Assembly: GCA_964473485.1 (NCBI GenBank) | Contig: CAYYPH010000003.1 | Location: forward strand, 152,770 to 216,769 | Direction: 5' to 3' | Origin: CAIVAT01 sp964473485 | Lineage (GTDB): Bacteria > Bacteroidota > Bacteroidia > Bacteroidales > FEN-979 | DNA: 64,000 nucleotides | In this document: positions 9,886-19,454 of the stretch, piece by piece | Layout: each line of letters opens with the position of its first letter | How positions within the stretch are numbered: position 1 is the first letter of the stretch | Translations under genes and position numbers: made by a program | Notes under the pieces: model-generated | Seen by the model: the letters and a program-made list of their open reading frames with translations, nothing else | Database searches by the model: none | What the model was told of the DNA's origin: nothing

Positions 9886-10992
9886 ATGAAAAGCCGTTTA
9901 ATATTTCCGATTCTTCTGTTGTTGTGTCTGACCATCGATGTTCCGGTTGCACAGAGCCAGCCCGACATGAACTATACCCAGTACTTCAGCACCCCCACCT
10001 ACTATAATCCCGCATTCACAGGGATCAATACGGGGGTAAGGGCAAGGTTCCTATTCAGGGATCAGTGGCCAACCCTTCCCATGGATTATAAATCCTATTT
10101 CTTTTCTGCAGATATTGGCGACCGTAACCTCCCCGGGTCGGGAGGAATCGGGATCCAGATCAACCAGGATACCCCCGGGGCAGGCCTGATCAATAACTTT
10201 GGAGCTGCACTCAACATCGGGGTGAGGATTCCGATAACCAGTTACATGGTCAGTCAGCTCGGTGTCAAGGCGGGTATCATGCAGCGCAGGGTCAACTGGG
10301 ATGCGCTTGTTTTTGCCGACGAGTTGAGTCCATATGATGGAAATATTTATGAAACCTCTTTTATTCCGCCTGATGCCAGTAAAAGGGTTGTGCCCGATTT
10401 TGCTGTCGGCGGTATCCTGCAGTTTATTAACCCTACGGGTAATATTAACGGCAACATCGGCTTTGCAGTCGACCACCTTTTCGCCCCGGATGTAAGCTTC
10501 ATGTCGACCGGTTCGTCGCCCTATCCGCGTAAGTGGATCGGCCATGTTGATCTTGTTTTCACGACAGGTCCGGGCGGATCTTCATCAACAGCCATGATGA
10601 GCAGCAGTGCGGATCCGTTAAAGTTGAATGTGGGAGGGTTGTACCAGAGCCAGGGAGGACTGAATTCTCTCCAGGTTGGACTCAACATGCTGAAGTTCAA
10701 TGTGTATCTTGGCGCCTGGTATAAGACCACGATGACCGGAGTTGTCAACAATGCAGTTGCCCTGTTGGCCGGTTACCGTTATCCGTTTTACGACAACATG
10801 AACCTGAAGTTTATCTACAGTTATGATCTGCAGATCAGCGGTGCGCTAAACGGTACCGGGGGCGCCCATGAGATAAGCATTGTACTTGAATTTGACGGAT
10901 TATCACTCTTCGGAGGCGGAGGCGGAGGATTTGTCCCCGGCGGCGGTGGCCGCATTGGCGGCGGACCAATGGAATGTCCTACCTTCTATTAA
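9886..10992 (+). CDS. PorP/SprF family type IX secretion outer-membrane protein
   Basis: A 368-residue protein with a signal peptide (cleavage near VAQSQ), then the family opening QPDMNYTQYF and YYNPAFTGI, alternating beta strands typical of an outer-membrane barrel, and repeated GGIGIQI/NFGAALNIGV motifs. PorP/SprF proteins work with individual T9SS substrates that carry the gliding-motility C-terminal domain, and such a substrate is encoded immediately upstream. The last ~30 residues are unusually glycine-rich (FGGGGGGFVPGGGGRIGGG) before a final Cys. It is followed at once by a strong hairpin terminator, so it closes the two-gene operon. Confidence 0.92.
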   Translation: MKSRLIFPILLLLCLTIDVPVAQSQPDMNYTQYFSTPTYYNPAFTGINTGVRARFLFRDQWPTLPMDYKSYFFSADIGDRNLPGSGGIGIQINQDTPGAGLINNFGAALNIGVRIPITSYMVSQLGVKAGIMQRRVNWDALVFADELSPYDGNIYETSFIPPDASKRVVPDFAVGGILQFINPTGNINGNIGFAVDHLFAPDVSFMSTGSSPYPRKWIGHVDLVFTTGPGGSSSTAMMSSSADPLKLNVGGLYQSQGGLNSLQVGLNMLKFNVYLGAWYKTTMTGVVNNAVALLAGYRYPFYDNMNLKFIYSYDLQISGALNGTGGAHEISIVLEFDGLSLFGGGGGGFVPGGGGRIGGGPMECPTFY

Positions 10993-11006
10993 AATCACAT
11001 TATAAC

Positions 11007-11042
11007 GCAGAGACGGGCTTTTAACCCGTCTCTGCCATTTTT
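11007..11042. terminator. Rho-independent terminator after the PorP gene
   Basis: A perfect 11-bp stem (GCAGAGACGGG / CCCGTCTCTGC) with a 7-base loop, followed by CATTTTTAT on the plus strand. It separates the PKD/PorP operon from the convergent icd gene and could serve both strands. Confidence 0.8.
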
Positions 11043-11063
11043 ATATCAACCCGTCTCGGCTAT

Positions 11064-12332
11064 TTATTGCATATTATTGATTATCTCGGTGCCGAATTCC
11101 GAGCATTTCAATTTGGTTGCGCCTTCCATCAATCTTTCAAAATCGTAGGTAACGCGCTTGCGGGCAATGGCTCCCTCAAGGCCCCGCACGATCAGTGCAG
11201 CTGCTTCTTTCCAGCCCATATATTCCAGCATCATGACGCCTGAGAGGATGACCGAACCGGGATTAACCTGGTCTTTGCCGGCATATTTCGGGGCGGTTCC
11301 GTGGGTGGCTTCAAATACCGCGTGACCGGTCACATAGTTGATGTTGGCCCCCGGAGCAATGCCAATTCCGCCGACGATGGCAGCCAGGGCGTCAGAAATA
11401 TAGTCGCCGTTAAGGTTCAGCGTGGCGATCACCGAATATTCTGCCGGGCGGGTAAGTATCTGCTGCAGGAATGCATCTGCAATGACATCCTTGATGATGA
11501 TTTTGCCTGCATTTATGGCCTGTTTCTGGGCATTTTCAGCTGCCGCCTCGCCTTCAGATGCCTTGATCCTGTCGTACTGATCCCAGGTAAACACCTTATC
11601 GCCGAATTCTTTCTCTGCCAGTTCATAGCCCCATTGTTTGAACTGTCCTTCGGTGAATTTCATGATATTCCCCTTGTGAACCAGGGTCACCGATGGCTTG
11701 TTATGTTCCACTGCGTATCTGATGGCTGCCCTGACAAGGCGTTCGGTACCCTCTTTCGAAACCGGCTTTATACCGATGGAGGAGGATTCGGGGAACCGGA
11801 TCTTTTTAACTCCCATTTCATTCACCAGGAAGTCGATCACTTTTTTTACCTCAGGAGTACCATGCATCCATTCAATCCCTGCATAAATGTCTTCGGAATT
11901 CTCGCGGAAGATGACCATGTCGGTGGTCTCGGGGCGCTTCACCGGCGAAGGTACGCCGGCAAAATACCTCACAGGGCGGAGACAGGTGTAAAGATCGAGA
12001 ATCTGACGCAGCGCCACGTTGAGGGAACGGATTCCTCCACCGACAGGGGTTGTCAATGGCCCTTTGATGGCAACCAGGTATTCACGGATGATATCCAGGG
12101 TGACCTGTGGAAGCCATTCGCCGGTTTTTTCAAATGCCTTCTCCCCCGCAAGCACCTCCTTCCAGATGATCTTTCTTTTTCCGCCGTAGGCTTTTTCAAC
12201 CGCAGCGTCAAAAACCCTTACACTGGCAGCCCAGATGTCGGGACCGGTACCGTCGCCTTCAATGAACGGGATGACCGGGTAATCGGGTACATTCAGTAAT
12301 CCATCAGTCAGTATTATTTTTTCTCCAGTCAT
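11064..12332 (-). CDS. icd: Isocitrate dehydrogenase, NADP-type
   Basis: A 422-residue protein closely resembling the E. coli-type enzyme, which oxidatively decarboxylates isocitrate to 2-oxoglutarate with NADP+ in the cytosol. Visible landmarks are FIEGDGTGPDIW at the N-terminus, the substrate loop GGIRSLNVALRQ (the serine equals the phosphorylatable Ser113 of E. coli), VIFRENSEDIYAGIEW, IMKFTEGQFK, the metal-binding DVIADAFLQQ and LNLNGDYISDALAA, and the HGTAPKYAG-x-D-x-VNPGS segment typical of NADP specificity. It lies 146 bases downstream of the acyl-CoA ligase/GNAT gene on the same strand. The other two citrate-branch enzymes are divergent, about 4.9 kb away. Confidence 0.97.
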   Translation of the reverse strand: MTGEKIILTDGLLNVPDYPVIPFIEGDGTGPDIWAASVRVFDAAVEKAYGGKRKIIWKEVLAGEKAFEKTGEWLPQVTLDIIREYLVAIKGPLTTPVGGGIRSLNVALRQILDLYTCLRPVRYFAGVPSPVKRPETTDMVIFRENSEDIYAGIEWMHGTPEVKKVIDFLVNEMGVKKIRFPESSSIGIKPVSKEGTERLVRAAIRYAVEHNKPSVTLVHKGNIMKFTEGQFKQWGYELAEKEFGDKVFTWDQYDRIKASEGEAAAENAQKQAINAGKIIIKDVIADAFLQQILTRPAEYSVIATLNLNGDYISDALAAIVGGIGIAPGANINYVTGHAVFEATHGTAPKYAGKDQVNPGSVILSGVMMLEYMGWKEAAALIVRGLEGAIARKRVTYDFERLMEGATKLKCSEFGTEIINNMQ

Positions 12333-12478
12333 AGTGCAAACTTTAATGATTTATAAATGTTTCGGTTGTGATTCTGTGATAATTATATTCAGGAATGCAA
12401 AGTTACTGTTAAAAATTCACATCTGTACCAACAGCCGGTACACGGTGAATACACCCCGAATGATTACCGGAATGATGT

Positions 12479-15400
12479 TCAGTTCAGCCGTTTGATGAGC
12501 GCACCCCATTGCTGGTCAATGTCGAAGTAGTTCTTCAGGTAATAATTTCCGAACAGAAAGTGTGCTTTGATGATCTCCACACCGCGTGCAGCCATGCTGG
12601 TGAAGAAGTTCTCGATCATTGCTGATGCGATACCGTTACCCTGCAGTGCCGACTTCACCACGATGCCGTCAAGCATCACGTTATTGTCTTCGAGAAACCG
12701 GAACGTGATGCCTCCGACGATCTTTTCCTCTTCATCGGTCAGCACGTATTGGTGGTCATAATCAGAGATCTCTTTCGGATAATTTTCCCTGAAAAACAAT
12801 TGGTAAAGCTGCCCGGTCTCCCTTGCTTCGATGGGCTCCCGTAAGATATATTTTCTGCCGATCCGGTCGTGGAAAGTGAACCTTACCACCAGATGCTCCT
12901 TACGGTTTTCACCGACCTTAAGGAAATCGACATTCTGTTCCGATTGCAGTAAAGGAAACACCATTCGGCTGAAAACGGCTTTGTCGAATGCGTCTGTCAT
13001 CAGCATCTGGAGGTCCGACAGTTCGATAAGCTGGATTGCGAGCCCTTCCATGTGATGTTCCATCCGGCTTAGTAAGCGGTCGAAGGCGGTGCGGATCTCT
13101 TCAGAGGCATTCGAAAAATAGGTGTGGCGGTAAAAATAGTAACGGATCAGTTCAGGGTGATCCTGTAACCGGTACAATTCCAGCAGTTCGATGATGGTTT
13201 GCTCCCTGGCGGCTGCCGATATCAGCGGGTTCATGCGGGACCATTCCTGGTATTGGTCGATGGCATTGAAAACCGTCAGTGGTATGTAGTAATGGGTCGA
13301 CATGGCAGCCAGGTAACGCTCCACATGGCTTTTCAGCTCTGATGCATCGTAGCAGGTAATCCCCCTGCCTTCAACATCCTTCTTCAGTGCCTCAAGGAAT
13401 TTCCGGGCTTCAGGCAGGCCGAGCGATTCGATACAGGCATCGAAGATCCATTTGATCTCGAGGTGGATACGGCACCAGGGATAGATGGAAGCTGTCTTGC
13501 AGTAATAATCCTGCAACATCGGGTCGATAAGCGAGATGGTATTTTTGTAGTCCGACCAGCCGGCAAGCGAAAGAACAACGGCTGTCTCCCTGAAATCCAT
13601 CTCCGGAATGGAGATATTGGATGGCGAAATGGCGCCCGGCACGATCTGGAAACCGCTGTGGTGCCATGCGGTGAATATGGCAGCGAACGACCTTATGAAA
13701 ATCTTCCTCCATGCATTGGTTTTTACAAACCCTGAGGATCGATGGATTTCCGACAGCTCCCTGATTTTGTCCCAGGCTGTGAGTCCGCCGATATACTGTG
13801 TGGAGAGCACACCGAGTTTCGGGCGGCTGCTGCCAAGCAGGGGGGCCACTGCCGGACCGTGAGGAAAACCGGCGAGAGATGCCAGCCAGTAAAAGGTTTC
13901 AGGTCTCGGCCTGAACCGGGGGTTATCGCTGATAACCACATGCAGGTCATAATGTTTGCCTTCCATGGTGTTGATCGACAACCGGTAGTGCTTGAATTCC
14001 TTGTATGCAAGCAGTCGCAGGATCCAGATCCCTTTGTCGGGAACGCTCCCGATACGGAAATCGGGTTCACTGAAGGTGAGAACAATACTCTCTTTAAGGA
14101 AGGTGGTCGATTGAAAGATATGAAGGATCCGTTCCTTCTCCTTGTTTGATATGCCATGTTCAAAGATCACTTTGGCCTTCCAGACGGATATGGCGACTGA
14201 TTCGGACCGCTGTTCCATCTCGTTCTCGAAAATCTCTGCCAGTTTATTAAAATACCGTTCGGCAAGTTTCGAAAGCCAGGGATCCTGTTTGTGCAGGATC
14301 CAGCGGGATAGTTCAGCCCTTACGGGTACATAGTAATCGAGATGCAGGATGGCGAAGTTGTAGAGCATCTCCAGCACATCGCCAAAGGCCCGGCGGTGCT
14401 TCTTTTTCGCTGGCCAGGAAAGATTGTTGCGGTACCAGTACAAACGCTGCTTGAGGGCATCGAGCCGGTGTTTGCCGAAATTGCTGGCGGCAATTTCGCG
14501 TATGGAGTTTTCATTCAGGAAGGTCAGCCCTGATTCGATGAAGGTGGGCATGTTTTGAATGTGCTCGGGCCTGGGTGCTTTGAGCAGGATCAGCCGGTAA
14601 GCCAGGCAGCGGATTTCTTCGTCAGGATGATAGGCAAGTGCCTCGAGACGGTGCCGCAGGACAAGGGCAAGACGGTGATCGGCGTTGACAAGCAACTTCC
14701 CGATGTCGCCTGTGGCGTCGAAAGATTCCTCCCGCTCCGAAAAATAACTTTTGAAGATCAGGTTGTTCGCTTCGGCAAGCGACTGGTCGCGAATGGACCG
14801 GAGCACGGGGAATGACCCGGAAGCCACTGGTTTGAATCCGACCACAGACATAGTCGACGACACTGGCCCCATCGGGAGATCCCAGCCTTCCTTAACCGGA
14901 CAGAATCCCACAATGCCCGGATTTCCTGTCCATATCCTTGGTTGACGGGTGAATAATCCAAGATCCACCGTTTCACCGGAAATCTGATAAATGAAATGTC
15001 CTACCTGAAAAGAGTTGTTTTTCAGTCGCTTTAGAGTCAGCGAGCCTTTGGTTCGTGTGTTCACCAGGCGGGTCCGGTCGTAAATAATATCTGTTTCCAG
15101 GATACCCAGATCCCTGAAAAACCATTTGGGGATCAGGATGGTGAAATCCCTGGCCTGGATCCTGACCACGTTGCTCTGGTACAATTGTTCGATGATCTCT
15201 TTGAAATTGGCTTCAATGGCTTTACGGTTGTAAGAGTCCTTTGGTGTCAGTTCTCCTTTTTCGCGCGAAAAATCGCGGTCGGCAAGGGTGAAATTGATGA
15301 CCCTCTCGTAGGGTGCCACCTCGGCATTGGCGGTCATCACGATCTGGTGAAAATATTCCATCAGGTTGTCATTCCGCAGCGACTGGTACAACGGGTCTTC

Positions 15401-17068
15401 CTCGTCGGGCACAATAAGCAGCACATTGTAAGGACGGTTGTCGCCCACAAGGAAAACCCGCTTAATTCCCGGGACCTTATAAAATTTCTTTTCAATGACC
15501 TGGGGAGCCACGGTCTGTCCTCGGTTGTTTTTGTAAATGTCTTTCACCCGGTCGACGATCTCGTAGAACCCGTCGGCGGAGATCGTAAATACGTCGCCGG
15601 TCGAAAGCCACCAGTCATCCCCGGAAGTGGATGGAAAAGGGATAACCCCGTCGGGCTGAGCATCTTCGAGGTACCTGCCGATATAATGCCCGCTGATCTG
15701 CATCTCATTATCGGCGATAAGCCGTGTCTTAACTCCTGGCAACGGCAACCCTACCGAAAAGTCGCGGTACTGTCCCGGAGGGGTCATCAGAATGCCGCCT
15801 GTTGCTTCGGTCATGCCGAAACCGCTGTTGAGCCTGATCCCGGCCTGGTTAAAAAATCTGAAAACAGAAGGATCCAGGTACCCGGCGGCCGACAAACCCC
15901 AGCCTAGTTTTGTTCCCACAACCTCACGGATGGCCTGCTCACGGAGGTCGGGGCTTTCAATTCCTGCTATCCTTTCCTGACACCGTTCATATAGCTCCTG
16001 CCAACGCAACGGAATACTGATGAACCCGGTTGGATTGACCCTGGGAAACAGCGAAAGTAAGGTTTCAGCCGATGTATTGCCGGCAAATATGTACGTGCCG
16101 CGCCAGAAAATGGCACCCGTCATTTCCAGGTACCTTCCAAAGGTATGATAAAGAGGAAGATAGCACAGAAAAACAACGTTCCCGACGAATGGCAATGCGG
16201 CTGCCCGTGCAAATCTTTTGGATACAATATTATATATTGAGAACGAAACCCCTTTGGGCATTCCGGTGCTACCTGAGGTGAACATGGTGGTAGCGACGCG
16301 GTTGACCGGGTGGATTCTTCTTTTTGCCAGATAGGAATCGATGTCCCAACGGGAATTTTTCTTTGATTCTTCAACCAGGTACATGACATCGGCTTTCCGC
16401 GATTTCAGTGGCTGAAGAGAAAAGACCGCAAAGGGATGAGCGGCTTGTTCACGGATCTTCAGCAGGGTCTGAACCCGTTCCTCGGTATCTGCAACTGCAA
16501 TGTTGATCTTCAGTTCATTGATAATCGGAAGGAGGACATCGGTTTTGAAATGCGGACTGAGCGGTGTGTCATAAATATCAAACATCAGGCAGGCCAGATC
16601 CGTGCAGGCGCCTTCAAGGCAATTTTCAGTATACAGCGCAACCCTCGGATGACCTTTGGCTGTCTTGTAAAATACCCCGGCGATCTCACGCAGATGTCGG
16701 TATATCTGCTCATAGGTCCAGTCAATACTGCTGTTTCCGGTCATGTCGCGGAAAAGAACGTGATGCGGATGTTCGGTCACCCGTTGCACCATCATGTCGT
16801 GCAGGTTGTAATTTGTCTGCTGGATGATGGAAAAGACCAGTTCTGACCATCGTTCGCGGTTCTCTGTTGTTTCCAGGGCGGTCAGAAAATCGGGTCCTGA
16901 GGTGACGTTCAGAAAGGAATAAAGCACCTTTTTCTGGTTCCTTGCGTCCTGGTGGTCCCCGAAAAACCGCTGTGTCTCATCTAAAATCGCAAGGGCCAGG
17001 GCACAATCCGTGTGCCCTTGTGATCCATCCGTTTGCCATTTTTCAAGTAGTCCGATTAACTCTTTCAT
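12479..17068 (-). CDS. Acyl-CoA synthetase-like AMP-binding enzyme fused to a helical middle region and a C-terminal GNAT domain
   Basis: 1,529 residues from ATG 17068 (MKELIGLLEKWQ). The longer frame upstream would add an AT-rich, unlikely leader. The first ~650 residues are an adenylate-forming domain with the P-loop TSGSTGMPKG (near residue 260), GFGMTEATGG, WLSTGDVF and VDRVKDIYKNNRGQ, as in long-chain fatty acyl-CoA ligases. A roughly 700-residue middle region is mostly helical and unrecognised; it has a QIVPGAISPSNISI segment that faintly recalls a kinase-fold catalytic loop. The last ~130 residues are a GNAT acyltransferase with the acetyl-CoA loop QGNGIASAM. Fusion in one chain suggests activation of an acyl group coupled to acyl transfer, but the substrate is unknown. 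It is transcribed divergently from aconitase. Confidence 0.8.
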   Translation of the reverse strand: MKELIGLLEKWQTDGSQGHTDCALALAILDETQRFFGDHQDARNQKKVLYSFLNVTSGPDFLTALETTENRERWSELVFSIIQQTNYNLHDMMVQRVTEHPHHVLFRDMTGNSSIDWTYEQIYRHLREIAGVFYKTAKGHPRVALYTENCLEGACTDLACLMFDIYDTPLSPHFKTDVLLPIINELKINIAVADTEERVQTLLKIREQAAHPFAVFSLQPLKSRKADVMYLVEESKKNSRWDIDSYLAKRRIHPVNRVATTMFTSGSTGMPKGVSFSIYNIVSKRFARAAALPFVGNVVFLCYLPLYHTFGRYLEMTGAIFWRGTYIFAGNTSAETLLSLFPRVNPTGFISIPLRWQELYERCQERIAGIESPDLREQAIREVVGTKLGWGLSAAGYLDPSVFRFFNQAGIRLNSGFGMTEATGGILMTPPGQYRDFSVGLPLPGVKTRLIADNEMQISGHYIGRYLEDAQPDGVIPFPSTSGDDWWLSTGDVFTISADGFYEIVDRVKDIYKNNRGQTVAPQVIEKKFYKVPGIKRVFLVGDNRPYNVLLIVPDEEDPLYQSLRNDNLMEYFHQIVMTANAEVAPYERVINFTLADRDFSREKGELTPKDSYNRKAIEANFKEIIEQLYQSNVVRIQARDFTILIPKWFFRDLGILETDIIYDRTRLVNTRTKGSLTLKRLKNNSFQVGHFIYQISGETVDLGLFTRQPRIWTGNPGIVGFCPVKEGWDLPMGPVSSTMSVVGFKPVASGSFPVLRSIRDQSLAEANNLIFKSYFSEREESFDATGDIGKLLVNADHRLALVLRHRLEALAYHPDEEIRCLAYRLILLKAPRPEHIQNMPTFIESGLTFLNENSIREIAASNFGKHRLDALKQRLYWYRNNLSWPAKKKHRRAFGDVLEMLYNFAILHLDYYVPVRAELSRWILHKQDPWLSKLAERYFNKLAEIFENEMEQRSESVAISVWKAKVIFEHGISNKEKERILHIFQSTTFLKESIVLTFSEPDFRIGSVPDKGIWILRLLAYKEFKHYRLSINTMEGKHYDLHVVISDNPRFRPRPETFYWLASLAGFPHGPAVAPLLGSSRPKLGVLSTQYIGGLTAWDKIRELSEIHRSSGFVKTNAWRKIFIRSFAAIFTAWHHSGFQIVPGAISPSNISIPEMDFRETAVVLSLAGWSDYKNTISLIDPMLQDYYCKTASIYPWCRIHLEIKWIFDACIESLGLPEARKFLEALKKDVEGRGITCYDASELKSHVERYLAAMSTHYYIPLTVFNAIDQYQEWSRMNPLISAAAREQTIIELLELYRLQDHPELIRYYFYRHTYFSNASEEIRTAFDRLLSRMEHHMEGLAIQLIELSDLQMLMTDAFDKAVFSRMVFPLLQSEQNVDFLKVGENRKEHLVVRFTFHDRIGRKYILREPIEARETGQLYQLFFRENYPKEISDYDHQYVLTDEEEKIVGGITFRFLEDNNVMLDGIVVKSALQGNGIASAMIENFFTSMAARGVEIIKAHFLFGNYYLKNYFDIDQQWGALIKRLN

Positions 17069-17183
17069 GAAGAAATTGATGAAAATGAAAACTTTTATAA
17101 ATTTATAACCTTCTTTCTGATTTAAAAGTATTATATTTAAACTTCTAAATAGTTGATTTAGTTTAATTATTAACAAATAAATT
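17069..17183. promoter_or_regulatory. Divergent promoter region between ligase/GNAT and aconitase
   Basis: A 115-base, very AT-rich gap between two divergent starts must hold promoters for both the ligase gene (leftward) and acn-gltA (rightward). I do not find a clean TTG/TAnnTTTG pair on either strand, so exact promoters are not assigned. Confidence 0.45.
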
Positions 17184-19442
17184 ATGTTGCTGGATATCAA
17201 TTCTATAAAGAATGTTTATGACCGTATGGCGGAGGGCGTGTTAAAGGCGGGTAAGCTTTTGGGCAGGCCTTTGACACTCACCGAAAAGATACTTTATGGT
17301 CATTTATTCGATCCGTTACCCGGAGAACCCTATCGCAGGGGTGCGGAATATGTCAATTTTTTACCTGACCGGGTAGCCATGCAGGATGCCACCGCCCAGA
17401 TGGCATTGCTCCAGTTCATGACAGCCGGCCGGGAGAGGACTGCGGTTCCGTCGACCGTTCATTGCGACCATCTGATCCTGGCCCAGTCGGGGGTCAAGCC
17501 CGATCTTGCCTCCGCGATGTCGCAAAACCGCGAGGTGTACGATTTTCTTGAATCCGTTTCGGCCCGTTACGGGATCGGGTTCTGGAAACCCGGCGCCGGG
17601 ATCATACACCAGGTTATTTTTGAAAATTATGCGTTTCCGGGAGGTATGATGATCGGAACCGATTCGCACACCCCGAATGCCGGTGGGCTTGGAATGGTGG
17701 CCATCGGTGTGGGCGGAGCAGATGCGGTGGATGTGATGTCGGGTATGCCGCTGGAATTAAAGATGCCCAAAGTAATCGGGGTGGAGTTGTCGGGCAGCCT
17801 GTCGGGATGGGCATCGGCAAAAGATGTGATTCTCAAACTGGCCGGGATACTGACGGTGAAAGGAGGCACAGGGTTTATCATTGAGTATTTCGGTGAGGGA
17901 GCGAAAACACTCTCATGCACCGGAAAGGGGACCATCTGCAACATGGGGGCGGAAGTGGGTGCAACCTGCTCACTGTTTGCTTACGATTCAAGAATGAAGA
18001 CCTATCTGGAGGCTACCGGCCGGAAGGAAATCGCCCTCCTTGCCGAGCAGCACGCAGTGATCCTGTCCCCGGATTCAGAGGTTTGCAAGGATCCGGCACG
18101 GTATTACGACCAATACATTCATATTAACCTTAGTGAGGTCGAACCCTATATCAATGGACCCTATTCGCCCGACATTGCTCACCCGATCTCGGAATTTGCA
18201 GCTTTTGTTAAGGAAAACGATTATCCCGAGACACTCGAAGTAGGTTTGATCGGTTCCTGTACCAACTCCAGTTACGAGGATCTTTCCAGGGCGGCCTCGG
18301 TGGCCCGGCAGGCAAAGGAAAAGCTCCTCAGGGTAAAATCAGAGTTCATCATCACCCCTGGATCCGAGCAGATTCGCTACACATGCGAGCGCGACGGTAT
18401 CCTGGATGTTTTCAAGGATATCGGTGGGGTGATCATGGCCAACGCATGTGGACCGTGCATTGGCCAATGGTCGAGGAAAATGGATAATCCCGACAGGAAG
18501 AACTCGATCCTGAATTCATTCAACCGGAATTTTGCCAAAAGAAATGACGGGAATGCCGGAACCCACAGTTTCATTGCATCGCCCGAGATCGTAACTGCCC
18601 TTACCCTGGCCGGAAATCTTTCATTCAATCCGTTGAAGGACACCCTGGTCAATGAGCAGGGACGCGAAGTAAAGCTGGATGAACCTAAGGGGTACGAGTT
18701 GCCAGTAAAGGGATTCGAAGTGAAGGATGCCGGGTACCTGGCGCCGCCTGCCGATGGCGCATCGATCACGGTCAATGTTGACCCGGCATCGGATCGTTTA
18801 CAATTGCTCGAACCTTTTGATGCCTGGGATGGCAGGGAAATCACCGGTATGAAACTGCTGATAAAAGCCAGGGGAAAATGCACCACCGATCATATTTCAA
18901 TGGCCGGTCCCTGGCTGAAATACCGCGGCCACCTCGACAATATTTCGAACAACCTCCTGATGGGGGCTGTCAATTATTTCAACGATAAGACCAATTCGGT
19001 TAAAAATGCCGTCACTGGTGAATACGCGGAAGTTTCGAAAACGGCCAGGTTTTACAAGGCGAACATGATCCCATCACTGGTAGTGGGGGATGAGAACTAC
19101 GGGGAAGGCTCTTCACGCGAGCACGCCGCCATGGAGCCACGACACCTGGGGGTAAGGGTGGTTTTGGTGAAATCATTTGCCCGCATCCATGAGACCAACC
19201 TGAAGAAACAGGGAATGCTTGCCCTGACCTTTTCAAATCCCGATGATTACCTTAAGATTGGCGAGGACGACACTTTCGAAGTGACCGGGCTGACGACCTT
19301 CTCTCCCGGAAATCAGTTGAAAATGAAGATAATGCATACCGACGGATCGCAGGATGAGATCCTGCTGAACCACAGCTACAGCGAGCAGCAGATCAGGTGG
19401 TTCAAAGCCGGCAGCGCCCTTAATTATATGAAAACCTTGTAA
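17184..19442 (+). CDS. acn: Aconitate hydratase, mitochondrial-type
   Basis: A 752-residue aconitase that interconverts citrate and isocitrate using a [4Fe-4S] cluster. The cluster cysteines are visible: Cys359 in GSCTNSS, and Cys422 and Cys425 in NACGPCIG. Other hallmarks are HCDHLI, GTDSHTPNAGG, the C-terminal swivel with KCTTDHIS, and GDENYGEGSSREHAA carrying active-site arginine and serine. Length and layout fit the mitochondrial-type enzyme found in many Bacteroidota rather than the ~890-residue AcnA. The citrate synthase gene begins 12 bases downstream, so the two are almost certainly co-transcribed. Confidence 0.96.
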   Translation: MLLDINSIKNVYDRMAEGVLKAGKLLGRPLTLTEKILYGHLFDPLPGEPYRRGAEYVNFLPDRVAMQDATAQMALLQFMTAGRERTAVPSTVHCDHLILAQSGVKPDLASAMSQNREVYDFLESVSARYGIGFWKPGAGIIHQVIFENYAFPGGMMIGTDSHTPNAGGLGMVAIGVGGADAVDVMSGMPLELKMPKVIGVELSGSLSGWASAKDVILKLAGILTVKGGTGFIIEYFGEGAKTLSCTGKGTICNMGAEVGATCSLFAYDSRMKTYLEATGRKEIALLAEQHAVILSPDSEVCKDPARYYDQYIHINLSEVEPYINGPYSPDIAHPISEFAAFVKENDYPETLEVGLIGSCTNSSYEDLSRAASVARQAKEKLLRVKSEFIITPGSEQIRYTCERDGILDVFKDIGGVIMANACGPCIGQWSRKMDNPDRKNSILNSFNRNFAKRNDGNAGTHSFIASPEIVTALTLAGNLSFNPLKDTLVNEQGREVKLDEPKGYELPVKGFEVKDAGYLAPPADGASITVNVDPASDRLQLLEPFDAWDGREITGMKLLIKARGKCTTDHISMAGPWLKYRGHLDNISNNLLMGAVNYFNDKTNSVKNAVTGEYAEVSKTARFYKANMIPSLVVGDENYGEGSSREHAAMEPRHLGVRVVLVKSFARIHETNLKKQGMLALTFSNPDDYLKIGEDDTFEVTGLTTFSPGNQLKMKIMHTDGSQDEILLNHSYSEQQIRWFKAGSALNYMKTL

Positions 19443-19454
19443 TTGATATAACCT

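Noticed and set aside
11301..12299. A 332-codon open frame on the plus strand
   Set aside because: It lies antisense to icd, which has full family motifs; no protein-like features of its own.
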